From Dryas octopetala (taxonomy: Eukaryota; Streptophyta; Magnoliopsida; Rosales; Rosaceae), in the NCBI GenBank assembly GCA_963921425.1, contig OY992833.1, positions 11,325,738 through 11,389,737 on the forward strand: a stretch of 64,000 bases of DNA. Reading direction: 5' to 3'. The notes beneath the pieces were generated by a model. That model saw only the letters and a program-made list of their open reading frames with translations, searched no databases and was not told the DNA's origin. Of the stretch, positions 23,938 through 36,577 are shown in pieces (the first letter of the stretch is position 1; each line of letters opens with the position of its first letter). Both the position numbers and the translations under genes were made by a program.

Positions 23938-25449
23938 TATTCTAAACCAGTAGCATCATCATCATTCATATCTGACGGAGGTTGATGAGAAGATGGTGGT
24001 GGGACAAACCCAGGTATCGCCTTGGTCAATGCAGCATACAATGCCTCATTCTCTGCTCTCTCAGCTCGTAAGTCCTCCTGCAACTTTTTCACTTGAGCGG
24101 ACAACCTTGCGACGACTGCAGATGGTTGAGAAGAAGATGAAGACGAAGACGAGGATCGAACATCACGAATCCGCCCATATCCCATGCCGCGTATTTCCTT
24201 ACCGGGCCTAACACCCAATGAGTCTATCATAATACGAAGTTCGACATCGAGATCGGGTACTGGAATCGACTCCAACGGAGTACCTAGAGGGTGCTGCTTG
24301 GCCAAGCTCTCCAAATATATTCTCGAGTTGGCCACCATCTTATCCTTTAAAATGTTATATATACAAGTAACCAATTAGAAAAATAAATATAAAAAGTTGT
24401 GAAAAAAATTAAAATATAAAAAAGTAACATGTTTTGCCTTGGCCGCATCACAATCGGAATGAACATAGATATCCCCGAAAGTGTCTATCTCCGGGAATTG
24501 CGACCCACGCTGAAAAAGAAAATAATTTTGTCAAAGACCCAAACAATATTAAAGAATATATATGTATTAAATTAAATAATGACGTACCCGACGTCGCGAC
24601 TCCACCCGATATGAGATGGGCGTCGGACCACTATGATGGTTAAACAGCTTCCCTTTCCGGTTTCTGGCGTTGGCGACCGACTTCTTCTGTTAAATATTAA
24701 GCAAATGATAAATGTGTTAGTGTATGTATACAATAATAGAATAACAAAACAATCATCGATTTTTTAAAGTCTTAAAATGATAAAACGTACCAAAAACGAC
24801 GGGCTCATGAAATGATCGCACAAAAAACGCTACTGGTCAAACCGCTCTACCAACTCCATAGGGGGGTTCGCCAATGCCTCAACTGCCGACGAAAATCCCT
24901 TGAAATGCACGTGTAGTTCGTGCTTCCACTGCCTGTAGGACTTGATGAGTAAATCTGTCATGTACGTGACGGTGATTGATCATCCATTTGAATGTCAAAG
25001 TTAACCTGAAAAAATATTAAATTGTTATCAATGATCAAATTTATCGTTTTGAATTAATTATTGAGCTATATAATCACTGAGATGGAGCGGATCACTTTGT
25101 GTTGAATCTCTGCCAGAAATTTTTTCCAAGTGGTTGCAACCATGGCGCACTCGACACGGATAATAGCCCCCACATCGTGCGAGAACAAACTGTCAACGTT
25201 AGGATCTAACGGTCGTCGGCCATTTTGCACACACATGATTGGAATTCGCGCCCCAGTACTGTGCACGATCCGAGAGGACTTCAACCCACTAGATGGTCCC
25301 CTCGTCGCAGTGGATGACATCGCAGTAGATGAAGCAGAAGCGGAAGTGGTGACCTGACTAGAGCGGTGAGATCGACAGGCCCTTCGTGGCATAGAGGGGC
25401 TTCCAGTACTCGAGGATGGCTGAACTACATCATCGGAAGCTGACTCCAT
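23938..25449 (-). pseudogene. Degenerate tnpA-like gene of CACTA-1 (plant transposase Ptta/En/Spm type)
   Basis: On the minus strand the first exon (25449 to about 25072) encodes MESASDDVVQPSSSTGSP and ends near AEIQHKVIRSIS. Later exon-like blocks lie at about 24965-24795, 24690-24588, 24510-24425 and 24350-23938. They are collinear with the intact homologue at 45044-46778, for example RKGKLFNHHSGPTPISYRVE and GTPLESIPVPDLDVELRIM with RIRDV downstream. The second block has a frameshift after VNFDIQMDD and an in-frame TAG after FDQ, so the product is probably non-functional. The last exon keeps a serine run followed by a coiled-coil-like segment (VKKLQEDLRAERAENEALYA). Confidence 0.75.
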
Positions 25450-26750
25450 CTCCTTCCACCTTATAACTAAATTATATTTCTCAAACTAATTAATCTATAT
25501 TTTGTAATTAAACTAAATTTTATATTTTATATTTAAAAACTAACAAACTAACTAATCTACATACAAACTACCTAATAAATTTTATAATTAAAAAACATAT
25601 AAAACTAACTAATTTTATATGAAAACTAATTTGTTATCTAGCATAAGAAAATATCAGCAAACTAATATCCCTAAGAACTATGATGAGAATTAAACTAATT
25701 TATTCAATACTAATAAACAAATTTAAGAACAAAAAATTAAAAACACTAGCAAATACAGCAAACACCAGCCAAAGAACATTAAAAGAGCGATTGAGTCTTA
25801 AGTCTGACCTAAAAAATTTCCCTGGGTATTACTATTCCCCTGGCCACCTGCACTTGATCCCTCTAAAAAACAGCTAAAGCTAATGAGCAGAAAACACAGA
25901 AAACAGAAAAACCCCCAAATAAAAAAAATAAAAAATAAAACCCACCAAAAACCCATAATCGGTTGGGTTTACTGCAGTTGGGTTCCGGTGGGGTTGCTGG
26001 TCGAGGTGGGGGTTGCTAGTGGGGACAGGAAAGAGAATCGAGGGAGGCGGCAGGGAAAGGGGAATGAGAGAGAAAGAGGAAGCCGGGGAGGGTTTTGATG
26101 GGGGTGGGGATGGGTTTCGGGGAGAGAGTAAGAGGAGGGGGTTGGGATAGGTTCCAGGGAGAGAAAAAGAGGAGGGGTGGGGATAGAGATTAGTTTCAGG
26201 GAGAGATAAATAGGATGAGAGATCGGGAGAGAGAGTTTTGGGTGATCGGCGACGAGGGGAACCGAGAGATGCAGCGGCAAAGCGACGGCGGGGCTAGGGC
26301 TGGGCGGGGATCGGCGGGGATGGGGGTTTCTGTGGGCTGGGATGGGCGGGGCTGGGGCTGGGCGAGGAAAACAGAGAGATGAGAGAGATGAGAGAAAACA
26401 GAAAGGAAAAAAAAAAATAGAAAAGAAGAAGAAAAGAAACCAGTTTAAAAATCTCGAGACCCTTTTTCGCCGCCCAAAACGTTCTTGGGCGACGCACATA
26501 TAATCTCATCGCCTCAAAACACCTTGGGCGATGAACTTCAAGTTCGTCGCCCAAACATTAAAATATGTGGCGGGCTTAACCCCGCCAAAATTTTCAGATT
26601 TGGGGCGACGAAGAAGGAATTTCGTCGCCCAAAAGAATCTTGGGCGACGACTTTCCCACTTTGTCGCCTAAAAGCTGTCCGAATAAATAATTTTAAATAA
26701 CTAATTTTACATAATCAATTATGTTGTTAATTTTATATAATCAATTTATT
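25450..26750. other. Leader region of CACTA-1: AT-rich block, then G-rich strand and subterminal motifs
   Basis: After an AT-rich stretch (25450-25960), 25975-26395 is purine/G-rich on the plus strand, so it is pyrimidine/C-rich on the element's sense strand, with many GGGG runs. This parallels the C-rich block at 39780-40170 before the transposase of CACTA-2. GGGCGACGAA motifs follow at 26465-26670. Proline/serine-rich open frames on the minus strand (25969-26554) arise from the composition. Confidence 0.6.
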
Positions 26751-29110
26751 AATTTTAATGATCCGAACCGTTCATTTATTAGTCCCTCACTAAAAGATCA
26801 TCCCTACAAAAAATCGGTCAAATCGGAATTCATCTAGTCGTTCGATTATCATTATTAAAATCATGATCGTTCATAAGTTCGATCTCCGATACTTAACTTC
26901 TAAAACTTTGATTGAGCTAATTTTTTGCATAAATGATCTTTGAGTGGAAACTAATAAATGAACGGTTCGGATCGTTGAAAATACGATAAATATATGAGAT
27001 TATATATATAAAGGGAAAAATTTACAAACAGGACACAGACTTTGATGGTTGTTTCATTTCAGGACATTAATTTTGATTTATATTAATGAAGGACACATAC
27101 TTTCAGTTTGTGTCAATTAAGGACCATGTTTTTTTTTCAGTTTTTATCTTAACTTTGGTCTGACGTTGGACCCATCAAAACTTCACCAAATTCAGAAAAA
27201 TTATAATGAATTTAAAGATATGCATCTCCTCTTTAGAACAATATAAAGATCACCTGAATCGGATCTATACAATTCCAGATAATTGGCTCCAAAGTAGGGT
27301 ATCCGAAACTGTCCGATGTTCCAAATTTTTTCTCATAGGTCCGATTAGACAGCTTCGGGTACCCTACTTTTGGGCTAATTTTTTGGAGTTGTAGATGTCC
27401 GATTTGAGTGATCTTTATATGGTTGTAAAGAGGAGATGCATAGCTTGAAACAAAGTATAAGTTTGCTAAATTTAGTGGAGTTTTGATGGGTCCAATGTCG
27501 GACAAAAGTTGAGATAAAACAGGGTCCTTAATTGACACATAATAAAAGTATGTGTCCTCCATTAACACGAATAAAAATTAATGTCCTGAAATGAAACAAC
27601 CATTAAAGTATGTGTCATGTTTGTAAATTTTTCCCATATATAAATGAACGGTTTATATATTTGAAGAATAAAATTTCATTAACTCTTTCATTGAAATCTT
27701 GTCATTTCAATAATTGTGAAGACCACAATGTGATTACAACGATCAAAGCCGTTCATCATCTATGTTCATACTCAAAGATCATCCGTGCAAAAAATCAGTC
27801 CAATTGGAGTTCATCTACCCGTTTGATTATTATTATACGAACCACGATCGTTCATACACCCAAAACGCCAAACCTAACTTCTACATCCCCATTGAGATAA
27901 TTTTTTGCATGGATGATCTTTGAGTGGGGCACTAAGAAATGATCAGTTCGGATGAAAAACGATCGCATCTTATACGATTACATACATAAAATTGTACACA
28001 AAAAAGGCAATGAGACTTTGGGCGACGAACTGCACAATTCGTCGCCTAAAATCACTTTAGGCGACGCATACTAATATTCCTCGCCTCAAGTTACTTAGGG
28101 CGACGAACCATTTCCTCGCTCAAAGTTACTTTAGGCGAGGAATGTTACATTTTGTCGCCCATAGTTATCTTAGGCGACGAACATCTTCGTCGCCCAAAGT
28201 CTTTTTGAGTGACGAAATTTTATATTCCTCCCCTAAAGTAACTTTGAGCGAGGAAATGGTTCGTCACCCAAACCTTAACTAGTAGGCAATTATCGTTCAT
28301 GCGTTCGAACTTCGATACTTAACTTTTACATCTCTAATTAAGCTAATTTTTTGCATAGATGATCTTTGAGTGGGAAACTAATAAATGAACGGTTCGGATC
28401 ATTGAAAACACGATCGATATATGAGATTCTATATATAAAAGAACGGTTTATACATTTGAAGAATAAAATTCTATTAACTCTTTCATTGAAACCTTGTCGT
28501 TTCAATAATTATGAAGAGCACAACGAGATTACAACGATCAGAGCCATTCATCATCTATGTTGATACTCAAAGATCATCCCTGCAAAAAATCGGTCAAATC
28601 AGAGTTCATATACCCGTTCAATTATTATTATAAGAATCACGATCGTTCATACACCCTAAACGCCAAACCTAACTTCTACATCTCCGATTGAGATAATTTT
28701 TTGCATAGATGATCTTTGAGTGGGGCACTAAGAAATGATCGGTTCGGATCGTTAAAAACACAATAGAAAAGTGAGCTTCTACATACAAATACACTTGAAG
28801 AGTATAATTCTATTAGCTTTTTCGTTGAAACTTTGTCGATTCAACAATTGTGAAGACTACAATGTGATTTCAACAATCGGAGCCGCTCATTTTATTCATT
28901 TATACTAAAAGATCATCCCTCCAAAAAATCGGCCAAATCAGAATTCATCTACTCGATCGATTAGTATTAGAAAATTCACGATCGTTCATAAATTCGAGCA
29001 CCGTTACGTAACTTTTACATCTCCGATTGAGCTAATTTTTTGCAATGATGATCATTGAGTTAGAAATTAAAAATTGAACGGTTTGAATCAATGGAAACAC
29101 GATCGCATTA
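26750..29110. repeat. Internal tandem-like repeats of about 340 bp in CACTA-1
   Basis: Repeated blocks contain CGATCGTTCAT, CTTCTACATCTCCGATTGAG, TTTTTTGCATAGATGATC, TTTGAGTGGG and GAACGGTTCGGATCGTT in the same order. They are seen around 26757-27000, 27650-27960, 28290-28440, 28440-28770 and 28770-29100. The same block type occurs at 37735-39540 in CACTA-2, so it is a shared structural component of the family. The blocks are non-coding. Confidence 0.75.
27013..27635. mobile_element. 623-bp foldback MITE with a 9-bp target duplication
   Basis: It begins GGGAAAAATTTACAAACA and ends TTGTAAATTTTTCCC. The exact 9-bp direct repeat ATATATAAA flanks both sides (27004-27012 and 27636-27644), as expected for Mutator-like elements. 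The inverted repeats are very long: GGTTGTTTCATTTCAGGACA near the left pairs with TGTCCTGAAATGAAACAACC near the right, and matches continue to the centre, so nearly the whole unit can fold back. It has no coding capacity. It is inserted in the internal repeats of CACTA-1 and must be younger than that element. Confidence 0.9.
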
Positions 29111-30001
29111 TATGAATAACCTACATAAAATTATACAAAAAAAAAAGGCAATGAGACTTTGAGCGAGGAATATGCATGTTGCTCACCCATACATTGGGCG
29201 ACGAATACGTAAGTTCCTTGCCCAAAGTCATTTCGTCGCTCCAAGTCATTTTAGGCGAGGAATTTTGCTGTTCGTCGCCCAAAGTCACTTTGGGCGAGGA
29301 ACTTACGTATTCGTCACCCAATGTATGGATCAATTACCGTTTTGGCGCGTGATTTGAGGCGACGAAATATTGTCGTCGCCCAAAGTACCTTTAGACGAGG
29401 AATATTATATTCGTCGCCCAAACCTTTATGGGATTAGGAGACAAATGTTCTGGTTCGTCACCCAAAGTTTCTTTGGGCGACAAATTTTAGTTCGTCTCCC
29501 AAAGTTTCGTCGCCCAAATGTATTTTTCTTGTAGTGATATTATTTTGAGTAAAAGTATTATTTTTACCTCTATTTATATTATATTGTAGTATAATTTCTC
29601 TAAAAAAGTTCAATTAAGTCACAACTTAACTGTGACTGTCTTACAACTTAAATGTGACTGTCGTTCAATCACAACTAAATTTGAAGTTTTGAGTGTCGTA
29701 CAGTCACAACTAAATGTGAAGTTGAGACTACATTAGCAAATTTTCAAGATAATATAAAAGCCTCAAGGGCAATTTTGTCAAAACCTTGTAAATTTTAACT
29801 AATACTCATCATATATGGGCTAAAGGATAAAAATGTCAAATAAAAAAGGCTCAAATCAAAGGGGCCAACATATTTGTGACCTAATCTAAAAAACTACATT
29901 TAAATTTGGTAGTTCAATTAAAATATTATATGGTCTTCATGCTATACCGAAAAATTATTGGGATTTGATATTTAATCATAATTTTCTATTTATTTAGTAA
30001 A

Positions 30002-30396
30002 GGGATTAATGTTATTTTGCTCCCCAGACTATTACACATGTATCAGTTTGCTCCCCAGACTTCTAATTTGAAAAATTAAGGACCCTGACTTTTTCAATTT
30101 TGCCAATTAAGGTTATTCCGTCAATTTATACATTTTTCATCTAAAATGTCCAGATGATCAAGCAAAATTTAGCAAGAAATAAAAGAGGAAAAATGATGCA
30201 TGAGGAAAAAATGATAAGATCTAATTGGAAGGGACCATTTTGCCCTCAAAGATTTGGATAAAAAATGTGTAAATTGACAAAAGAACCTCAATTGGCAAAA
30301 TTGAAAAAGTCAGAGTCCTTAATTTTCCAAATTAAAAGTCTGGGGAGCAAACTGATACAAGTGTAATAGTCGGGGGAGCAAAATGGTATTAATCCC
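30002..30396. mobile_element. MULE-type MITE, copy 1
   Basis: This 395-bp unit begins GGGATTAATGTTATTTTGC and ends ATGGTATTAATCCC, with inverted repeats that continue through CTCCCCAGACT and TCAGTTTGCTCCCC. It is flanked by exact 9-bp duplications TTTAGTAAA (29993-30001 and 30397-30405). It has no open frame of note. Confidence 0.9.
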
Positions 30397-30539
30397 TTTA
30401 GTAAATGATATTTCAGTGTTTATACAAATATGATTGTAAAGTTACCATTTGATTCTATCATAGTAAATTTCAATCACTTGTCAATTTAATTAACTAGGGG
30501 CATTTTTCACCAATGAGGCCTATTTGCTATATATATATA

Positions 30540-30905
30540 GGGATTAATGTCATTTTGCTCCCCCGACTATAACACTTGTATCAGTTTGCTCCCCAGACTT
30601 CTAATTTGGAAAATTAAGGACTCTGACTTTTTCAATTTTGCCAATTGAGGTTTTTTTGTCACTTTACACATTTTTTATCCAAATCTTTGAGGGCAAAATG
30701 GTCCCTTCCAATTAGATCTTATCATTTTTTTCTCATGCATAATTTTTCCTCTTTTATTTGTTGCTAAATTTTGCTTGATAAATTGACGGAATATCCTAAA
30801 TTGGCTAAATTGACAAAGTCAAGGTCCTTATTTTTCTAATTTAATAGTCTGGGGAGCAAACTGATACAAGTGTCATAGTCTGGGGAGCAAAATGGCATTA
30901 ATCCC
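30540..30905. mobile_element. MULE-type MITE, copy 2
   Basis: A 366-bp relative of the element 140 bp upstream, with the same termini (GGGATTAATGTCATTTTGC and GGCATTAATCCC) and the same long inverted repeats. It is flanked by ATATATATA on both sides (30531-30539 and 30906-30914). That duplication lies in a simple TA context and is weaker evidence on its own. Confidence 0.85.
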
Positions 30906-33016
30906 ATATATATATATAGATTACTATAAAGGGAAAAGATTTGGAGCTAGCCTCAATGTTTGTGCTTCATTTGTGTCTCAATCTTATGTGGCAAAATTAA
31001 TTGGTACACATCACTATTTAATTTGTTGAATCATACACTTTACAATATTAAATTAAAATTTATTTTATTGAATGATCATCTTACTTATCACAAATCCAAT
31101 GGCTGTAATTCATAGTTTTATTAAGATTTTATAATATATTGAATCTTGATCTCTTAATCTTTTGTTTTGTTTTTCTTTTTCTTCTCATCTTCAGCACGTT
31201 TACTTTTGTCTGAGTTTTTCATCTACGATATTCAACGGTTGTCTCTTCCATCATCTCCAAAAGCAGTGATCTCAACCCACAAAAAATCAATCGATCGTCT
31301 TATAATTATAGAGAGAGAACTAGCTAGAGAAAAGAAGTAAATAACCACCACTACAATTATATAAATAGACAACAGTCAATAGACAACGATTCTTATTTTG
31401 TCCATTATCTTAATTTAACACACAACGAATTTTAAAAAACCGTTATATGAAAGTATCATATCCAATCCTATTTGGTTAGATAGATTTTTCTAATTATTAA
31501 AAACAATAGTTTTAGGAAAAACCGTTGTGTAGGATAAGTTATACAAAAATTAAAAATTTGCGAGTCTTTGTATTTGACAAGTGCACGCTAGCTTTAATGA
31601 AAAATTGATTGCGCCTTAAATATATTCTTTTGGGTCAAACCCTCTAACTTAACCCACTCATCAGACACAACACTACTCATCCCCCGTTCGAGAAGCACTG
31701 GGACTGAAGAAGCACTCAGCCGCCCCATCGAACACTCCATCTCCATCCTCAACCTTCACTCCAACCTCATTCGTACACTCATCGCTCAATCTTCACTCAT
31801 CACTGGGACTGAAGAAGCACTGGTCGCTCAATCTTCAACACTTCTGCCATCATTGTTCCGCCATCGCTCAATTCCTAATCGCCCATCTTTGTCCGCCTAG
31901 CTCATTCCTTATCCCCCATTTCTGTGCCCTAATTTCAACACTAATCGACTAAAGAAGCACTCACGTTCATCATCTTCGCCTATCACTCAGGTAAATTTGG
32001 TTTAGGGTATGAAATTTATTAAATAAAATCAGATATATATCAATATGGGTATGAAAAATCAGATTTCAATTGGGTCTTTTCCTCTTTAAATAAAAGGCCC
32101 AAATTTGGGTTAGGGCATGCATTTCTGTTTTGTGGTTTGAAAAGCCCCAAATATTGGGGTTTTTTTTCTGTTCGATTTTGTGCTTTGTTTAGAATTTGAT
32201 AACATGTCTAATTAATTGACTTTCAGGTGCTTTCTCCCTCATGTACTTTACTCTTTTGTTTTTCCTATGTGCTAGGGCTCTCACATGAAGTTCTCGGTTA
32301 TTTCCTCTGTGCTAGGGATGCAGAAGAAGTAGCATAAAGGTAAGAAAATGAGAACGATAATCTCAGCCCATGTTTCTCAATCTCTCTCTCTGTCCCCCCC
32401 TTCTTTTCTGCTTCTTTCCATTCTCAGCCGCCATTGAAATGCTTAACCAACGAAGCTTAGAGAGAAGGTTTTCCTCGGTCTCTAATCTCTGAAGCTCATC
32501 ACTTATTTGATTAGGCTGGGTTTTATTGTGTCTTTAGATTTTCCTTGACTTAGGATTTTGGGTTTATATGTGGGTATAAAATCATGATTAAGATTTCATT
32601 TTCATGATGTATAAAATCATAGTACTTGTGATTTTTAATTGGAGATGTGGGTATGTTTTTTTTTTTTTTTTTTTTGTAGTTGTTGATGTTTAGGGAGTGT
32701 TGGATGAGCAATTCTTGCAGCTGCAGCAATTCCAAGGTGAGAGCTCCTCGAACTTTGTTTCTGAAGTTGTCAACATATACTTCCATATATAGGTCTGAGA
32801 AGCTCTTAAGAAAGCAGTTAAGAAAAATAAGTGCTGGCTGGGTAAACTTTTTTCGTGTTCTGTTTTTTTATTAATATATTTTTTTTCCCTTCTGCAAATT
32901 GTTATATTAATTAACAAGTATTTCATTCATTTATTTATCATTTTTTGACTTTTGAGTAGTTTTAAGGATCCATCATCCTATGGGTAAAATTTAGAAACCA
33001 AGGGTCCTCAATGTGT

Positions 33017-33468
33017 GCTAGCCATGAGACTACTTCTATAGCCTTCACATAATTGGCTATGAAGTTCATTGCTGAAAATCCTAAAGTGCTAGAAGAATTA
33101 ATGGTGTGCATCTTCTTCGGTTGCTTAATTTTTTCAACAACTTAATGCCTCTTTTCATTGAGAAAAAAATATTTTCAAATTAATTGCAGAAAAAGCACGA
33201 GGCAATTATTCGAAGCCATGATAATGAGGTCTCTGGAATTACATGGCAAGAATATAATGCCATGACTTTTATACATATGGTGAGTTGGATAAAGCTAAAA
33301 TGCTCTAGGCCTCAATCATTTTGTGTGTTTGTAAGTGTTTTGGATTCATCTTTCTAATGGATTTGTTGCTTTCATTTTGAATTGCATAGGTTATTAATGA
33401 AACAAATAGGCTTGCTTATCTTGGGCCTGGACTTTTTAGAAAAGTTGTGAAAGATTCTGAGTTGAAAG
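33017..33468 (+). pseudogene. Cytochrome P450 gene fragment (CYP85 clan, CYP87-like)
   Basis: Three exon-like blocks with splice borders (33017-33103, 33190-33279, 33390-33468) encode the I-helix to K-helix portion of a P450. The oxygen-binding motif region reads ASHETTSIAFT, followed by LAMKFIAENPKVLEELM, then KKHEAIIRSHDNEVSGITW, and the K-helix segment VINETNRLAYLGPGLFRK with the ExxR motif (ETNR). The wording resembles CYP87A-type enzymes of the CYP85 clan, which oxidise steroids and triterpenes. An in-frame TAA at 33050-33052 follows AFT, and the N-terminal half and the haem-cysteine region are not seen nearby. It is therefore a captured or decayed fragment. Its position inside the CACTA-like element suggests capture with introns. 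Confidence 0.75.
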
Positions 33469-35992
33469 GCAAGTTCTATATCATAGCATGAATCTTTGTC
33501 ATTAAGTCATTGCATGTTGTTTTTAGTTCCTTTGACAATAATCTAAAGCTACAAATATGTTTGTACAAACTTAACAAAACTACATTTTTTAGGAATGAAA
33601 TACTTTAGGATTCTGTATTGGCAGGACATTTCTTCACATCTACTAGCACTTTAGCACTTTAGTCACATTGGCTGGACATTTCTTTTCTCTTTTTTTTTTT
33701 TTGATAACTCTTGTTGCCTTTCGATGGTAATTGCTCTACCTTATATTCTTTCTTTTTTAAAAATGGTTTTAATTTGATAGTTTGAGAAAGCATTGAACAG
33801 ATCAAAAGCAGAAAGTGGGAATGAAAGCTAGCTTGCAATTTATAGAGCTTGAAAGTGTTGGTAGCTCTCTGTCTCTCTCTCTCTTTCGCTCTCATTGATC
33901 AATCATTTGGTTGTGAATTGGTATATATGACTAACCTTATTGCATGAATTGGTTGATGAATTTGAATAATCAAGGATACAGATTGACATTATAGCATGAC
34001 AGATGACAATCTAAGGATTAAAAAATAAGGTGTGAATAGGTGATAACCTAAGTCTTGTTTTTGGTAATTTCTTTTGAATTTTTTATTACTGGTTTATGGA
34101 TTTTCTTTATGGTTCAAGTCCTGCTTTGTGAAGAGATTTGATAGAAAGAAGGTTGCAAACCTTTTTAGGGAAAAGTTTTTAAAAACTCTTGAAGTTTTAT
34201 TTAAAGTTGAGTTTGTAGAACCCTTAGTTTTCCTCGACAAGCCTTATAACAGAACTTGATTTATGAACTAAACTTCTTCTGTTTTAAAAAGTCTCTTCAA
34301 ACAGAATTTGCTTGTTCTTGTTTAGTAAATTTAATTTATTTGAAAAGTAAAAGAAAGGGCAGCCATACACTTTGGTTTTTCTGTATGATCTTCCACAACC
34401 CTCTAACTGGTGTGATACTTTGTAACCTTTAGGGAATCAAGCACGGAGGAGAATAGCTTTCCACTTCCAAAACTCAGGTAGGGGGAGTCAACCTACCAAA
34501 TTCTTAAATTCCTTACATAAAACACAATTAATATGTGTCTGTGTATTGCATATCTGGTTTGGTTGCTACTATGTTTTATTTCAACCTACTCCTTGTATAA
34601 ATGTATGGCTTCAAGTGTGTGTAATGTAAGTTACTGACTCACATTGAAATACTTAGGTTATTAAAGGGAATGTTGCAAATAAAAAGACAAATAAGAAATA
34701 AGCTATTTTAATTAAGTGAGTTAATAGTTCAGCATAAAATCAAAGGAAAGATTCATTTTCAACAGAATGTTAAGATTTGGATTTATGGTCAATAAGACAG
34801 ATGAACTTGATTACAAAGAATGACTTTTGCTGCATAATGTACTTAATTGATCAAACCAGTAGGTCTGCAACTAGTCATGCTTTTAGTAATTTTGACTTTA
34901 TTATATAATGTTATATGACCTACAATCTGAATTATTTGAAATGAATTTATATATTGATTTCTTATTCCTTGAATTCCTTTTTGCAATTTGCATTCTTAAA
35001 GTCTACCTGACTGTGCATGCTCTTCATGTTTGTAAATTTGTGATATGCGATGGTATTAAGAATCTCTTATTCATACTTAATTTGTACATTGTATAGTAAC
35101 AAATAGAACTATGTCTTCAGTTAGTAACAGTATATGCATGCACTACCCTTCACTTATACCAATTTCTTTCATTAAGTGATCAAATAGATCTCCATTAAGT
35201 CATCAAATAGATCGATCAAACATTCATAATACACTCAAATGCATGAATAAATCAAATGGTATGGAAACCATGTTTTCAAAACCTCACAGAAATAATTAGG
35301 AACACAGTCCCTTTACAATATGATGTATTGCATTAATAAATTTAGAAATTTCAAGGTGTTTGCTCTGTGATTTAAGTTTATATGTAGAAACCAAGACCCT
35401 ATTTCTTTGGCTTTTCACTCTATTCAACGTAGATAACCTTGCTCTAAAACACAAATAACAGATTGCCTAATGGTTTTTAATAATTATCTACCCCTAGATT
35501 TGAGTTGTGAAAATCGAGCTACACCCTGTGGTAAGGAAACCTAAGTTGAGTTGTGAAACCTGTAAAACCCCTTTGATGATGCATTTGAGTATGTTTGCAT
35601 GTTTGGTATTGGCAAGAAAGTCTAAGGTTATGAGTTTTCATACAAAAATCTCATTTCACTTGGTTTTGGTGGTCTCTGACCCCGTTGCACTAGTTTTGAA
35701 AACTGTACTGTTTGGTGAGGTATTTTGATCTGAATTTTGGTGAACAGAAGCTAGACACCCTAATGGTTATTTCAAGACCAAAATCATCTTAATCTGACAT
35801 CGGATGCATTTTTGGTGTAATTTCTAAGTTTGCCCTGAAAATCTGAAACCTGACAGCAATATTCCTCTCTTGCATGCCTATGTTTTTCACTTGCCCTTAT
35901 ATTCCCTGTGACTTTGCCCTTAAATATCAAATAACAGATTGCTAAATGAACTGTATATGTGCTCATTCTAATTAATGTTTATTTGTATTTAG

Positions 35993-36537
35993 GGCATTCC
36001 TCAACAACCAAGTGACAAGGAGTGTGGTTATTTTGTTATGCGCTTTATGAAGGAAATAATTGAAGATGAGGGCTTAGCTTTTGTGAATAAGGTATGAATT
36101 AGTCAGCCAACCTGACATTATGTTGGTCATGTTTTTGGTATGAGCAGTGATATGATAATTGTCTTTTACTTGGACATTTTGAACCCTTGGTACTCTTAGG
36201 AGCTATATAATATCATGTCAAAATGACTTATAAATTGTTTAGACCTTGCTGGGCATTTATAAATGGGTATTCGAATCTTGAGAAAGAAGTTAATGTATTG
36301 TTGCAATTTATAATGCTTTAATTTGTTTTGTGGCTGAAAGCTTGGAAATGTAGTAAAGGAATAAAATGAAACAAATTAGTTGGGGGAGTCTGTTTTGGGT
36401 GCAGATTAGGAATACTTGGTGGATTCTTTCAAAATTGTGGAAGTGGACAGGTTATATTGGCCACTGTTTGATGATCACTTGTGTTAATATATTGGAGCTT
36501 GATTCTGGATATAGGCCCCTATTTTATCTTGTGGATG

Positions 36538-36577
<40 letters not shown>

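Larger units (their letters stand above)
23333..29536 (-). mobile_element. CACTA-1: En/Spm-type element that has lost tnpD
   Basis: The element begins CACTACAAGGAAAAACA and ends TTTTTCTTGTAGTG, CACTA terminal inverted repeats of about 13 bp, and is flanked by an exact 3-bp duplication, ATA (23330-23332 and 29537-29539). Subterminal regions (23345-23745, 26465-26670, 28015-28270, 29155-29525) carry many copies of TTTGGGCGACGAA in both orientations, typical of CACTA transposase-binding arrays. A degenerate tnpA-like gene runs on the minus strand (23938-25449). Upstream of it come a C-rich leader on the element's sense strand (about 25960-26400) and internal repeats of about 340 bp (26750-29110). 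No tnpD is present, so the element is non-autonomous. A MULE MITE is nested at 27013-27635. Confidence 0.9.
22980..29990 (-). mobile_element. Element B: second copy of the element A family, split by CACTA-1
   Basis: The left flank (22980-23330) matches the right end of element A in reverse orientation (TTTTAGATTAGGTACTAGTTG at 23130-23150). The right flank (29540-29990) matches its left end (CCCATATATG words near 29810; TTTTTAGATTAGGTCAC in reverse near 29880). Both flanks contain TCACAACTTAA(T/C)TGTGA words (23268-23290, 29608-29720). Removing 23333-29536 restores an element of roughly 800 bp to 1 kb. This identifies CACTA-1 as an insertion into an older element. Outer edges are approximate. 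Confidence 0.5.

Noticed and set aside
23345..29525. Regularly recurring short repeats resembling a CRISPR array
   Set aside because: The motif GGGCGACGAA occurs in both orientations with irregular spacing inside CACTA termini in a plant genome; it is a transposase-binding array.
31349..31351. Target duplication for the outer CACTA-like element
   Set aside because: The 3-bp flanks (CAC and ACA) differ, so I do not claim a duplication for it.
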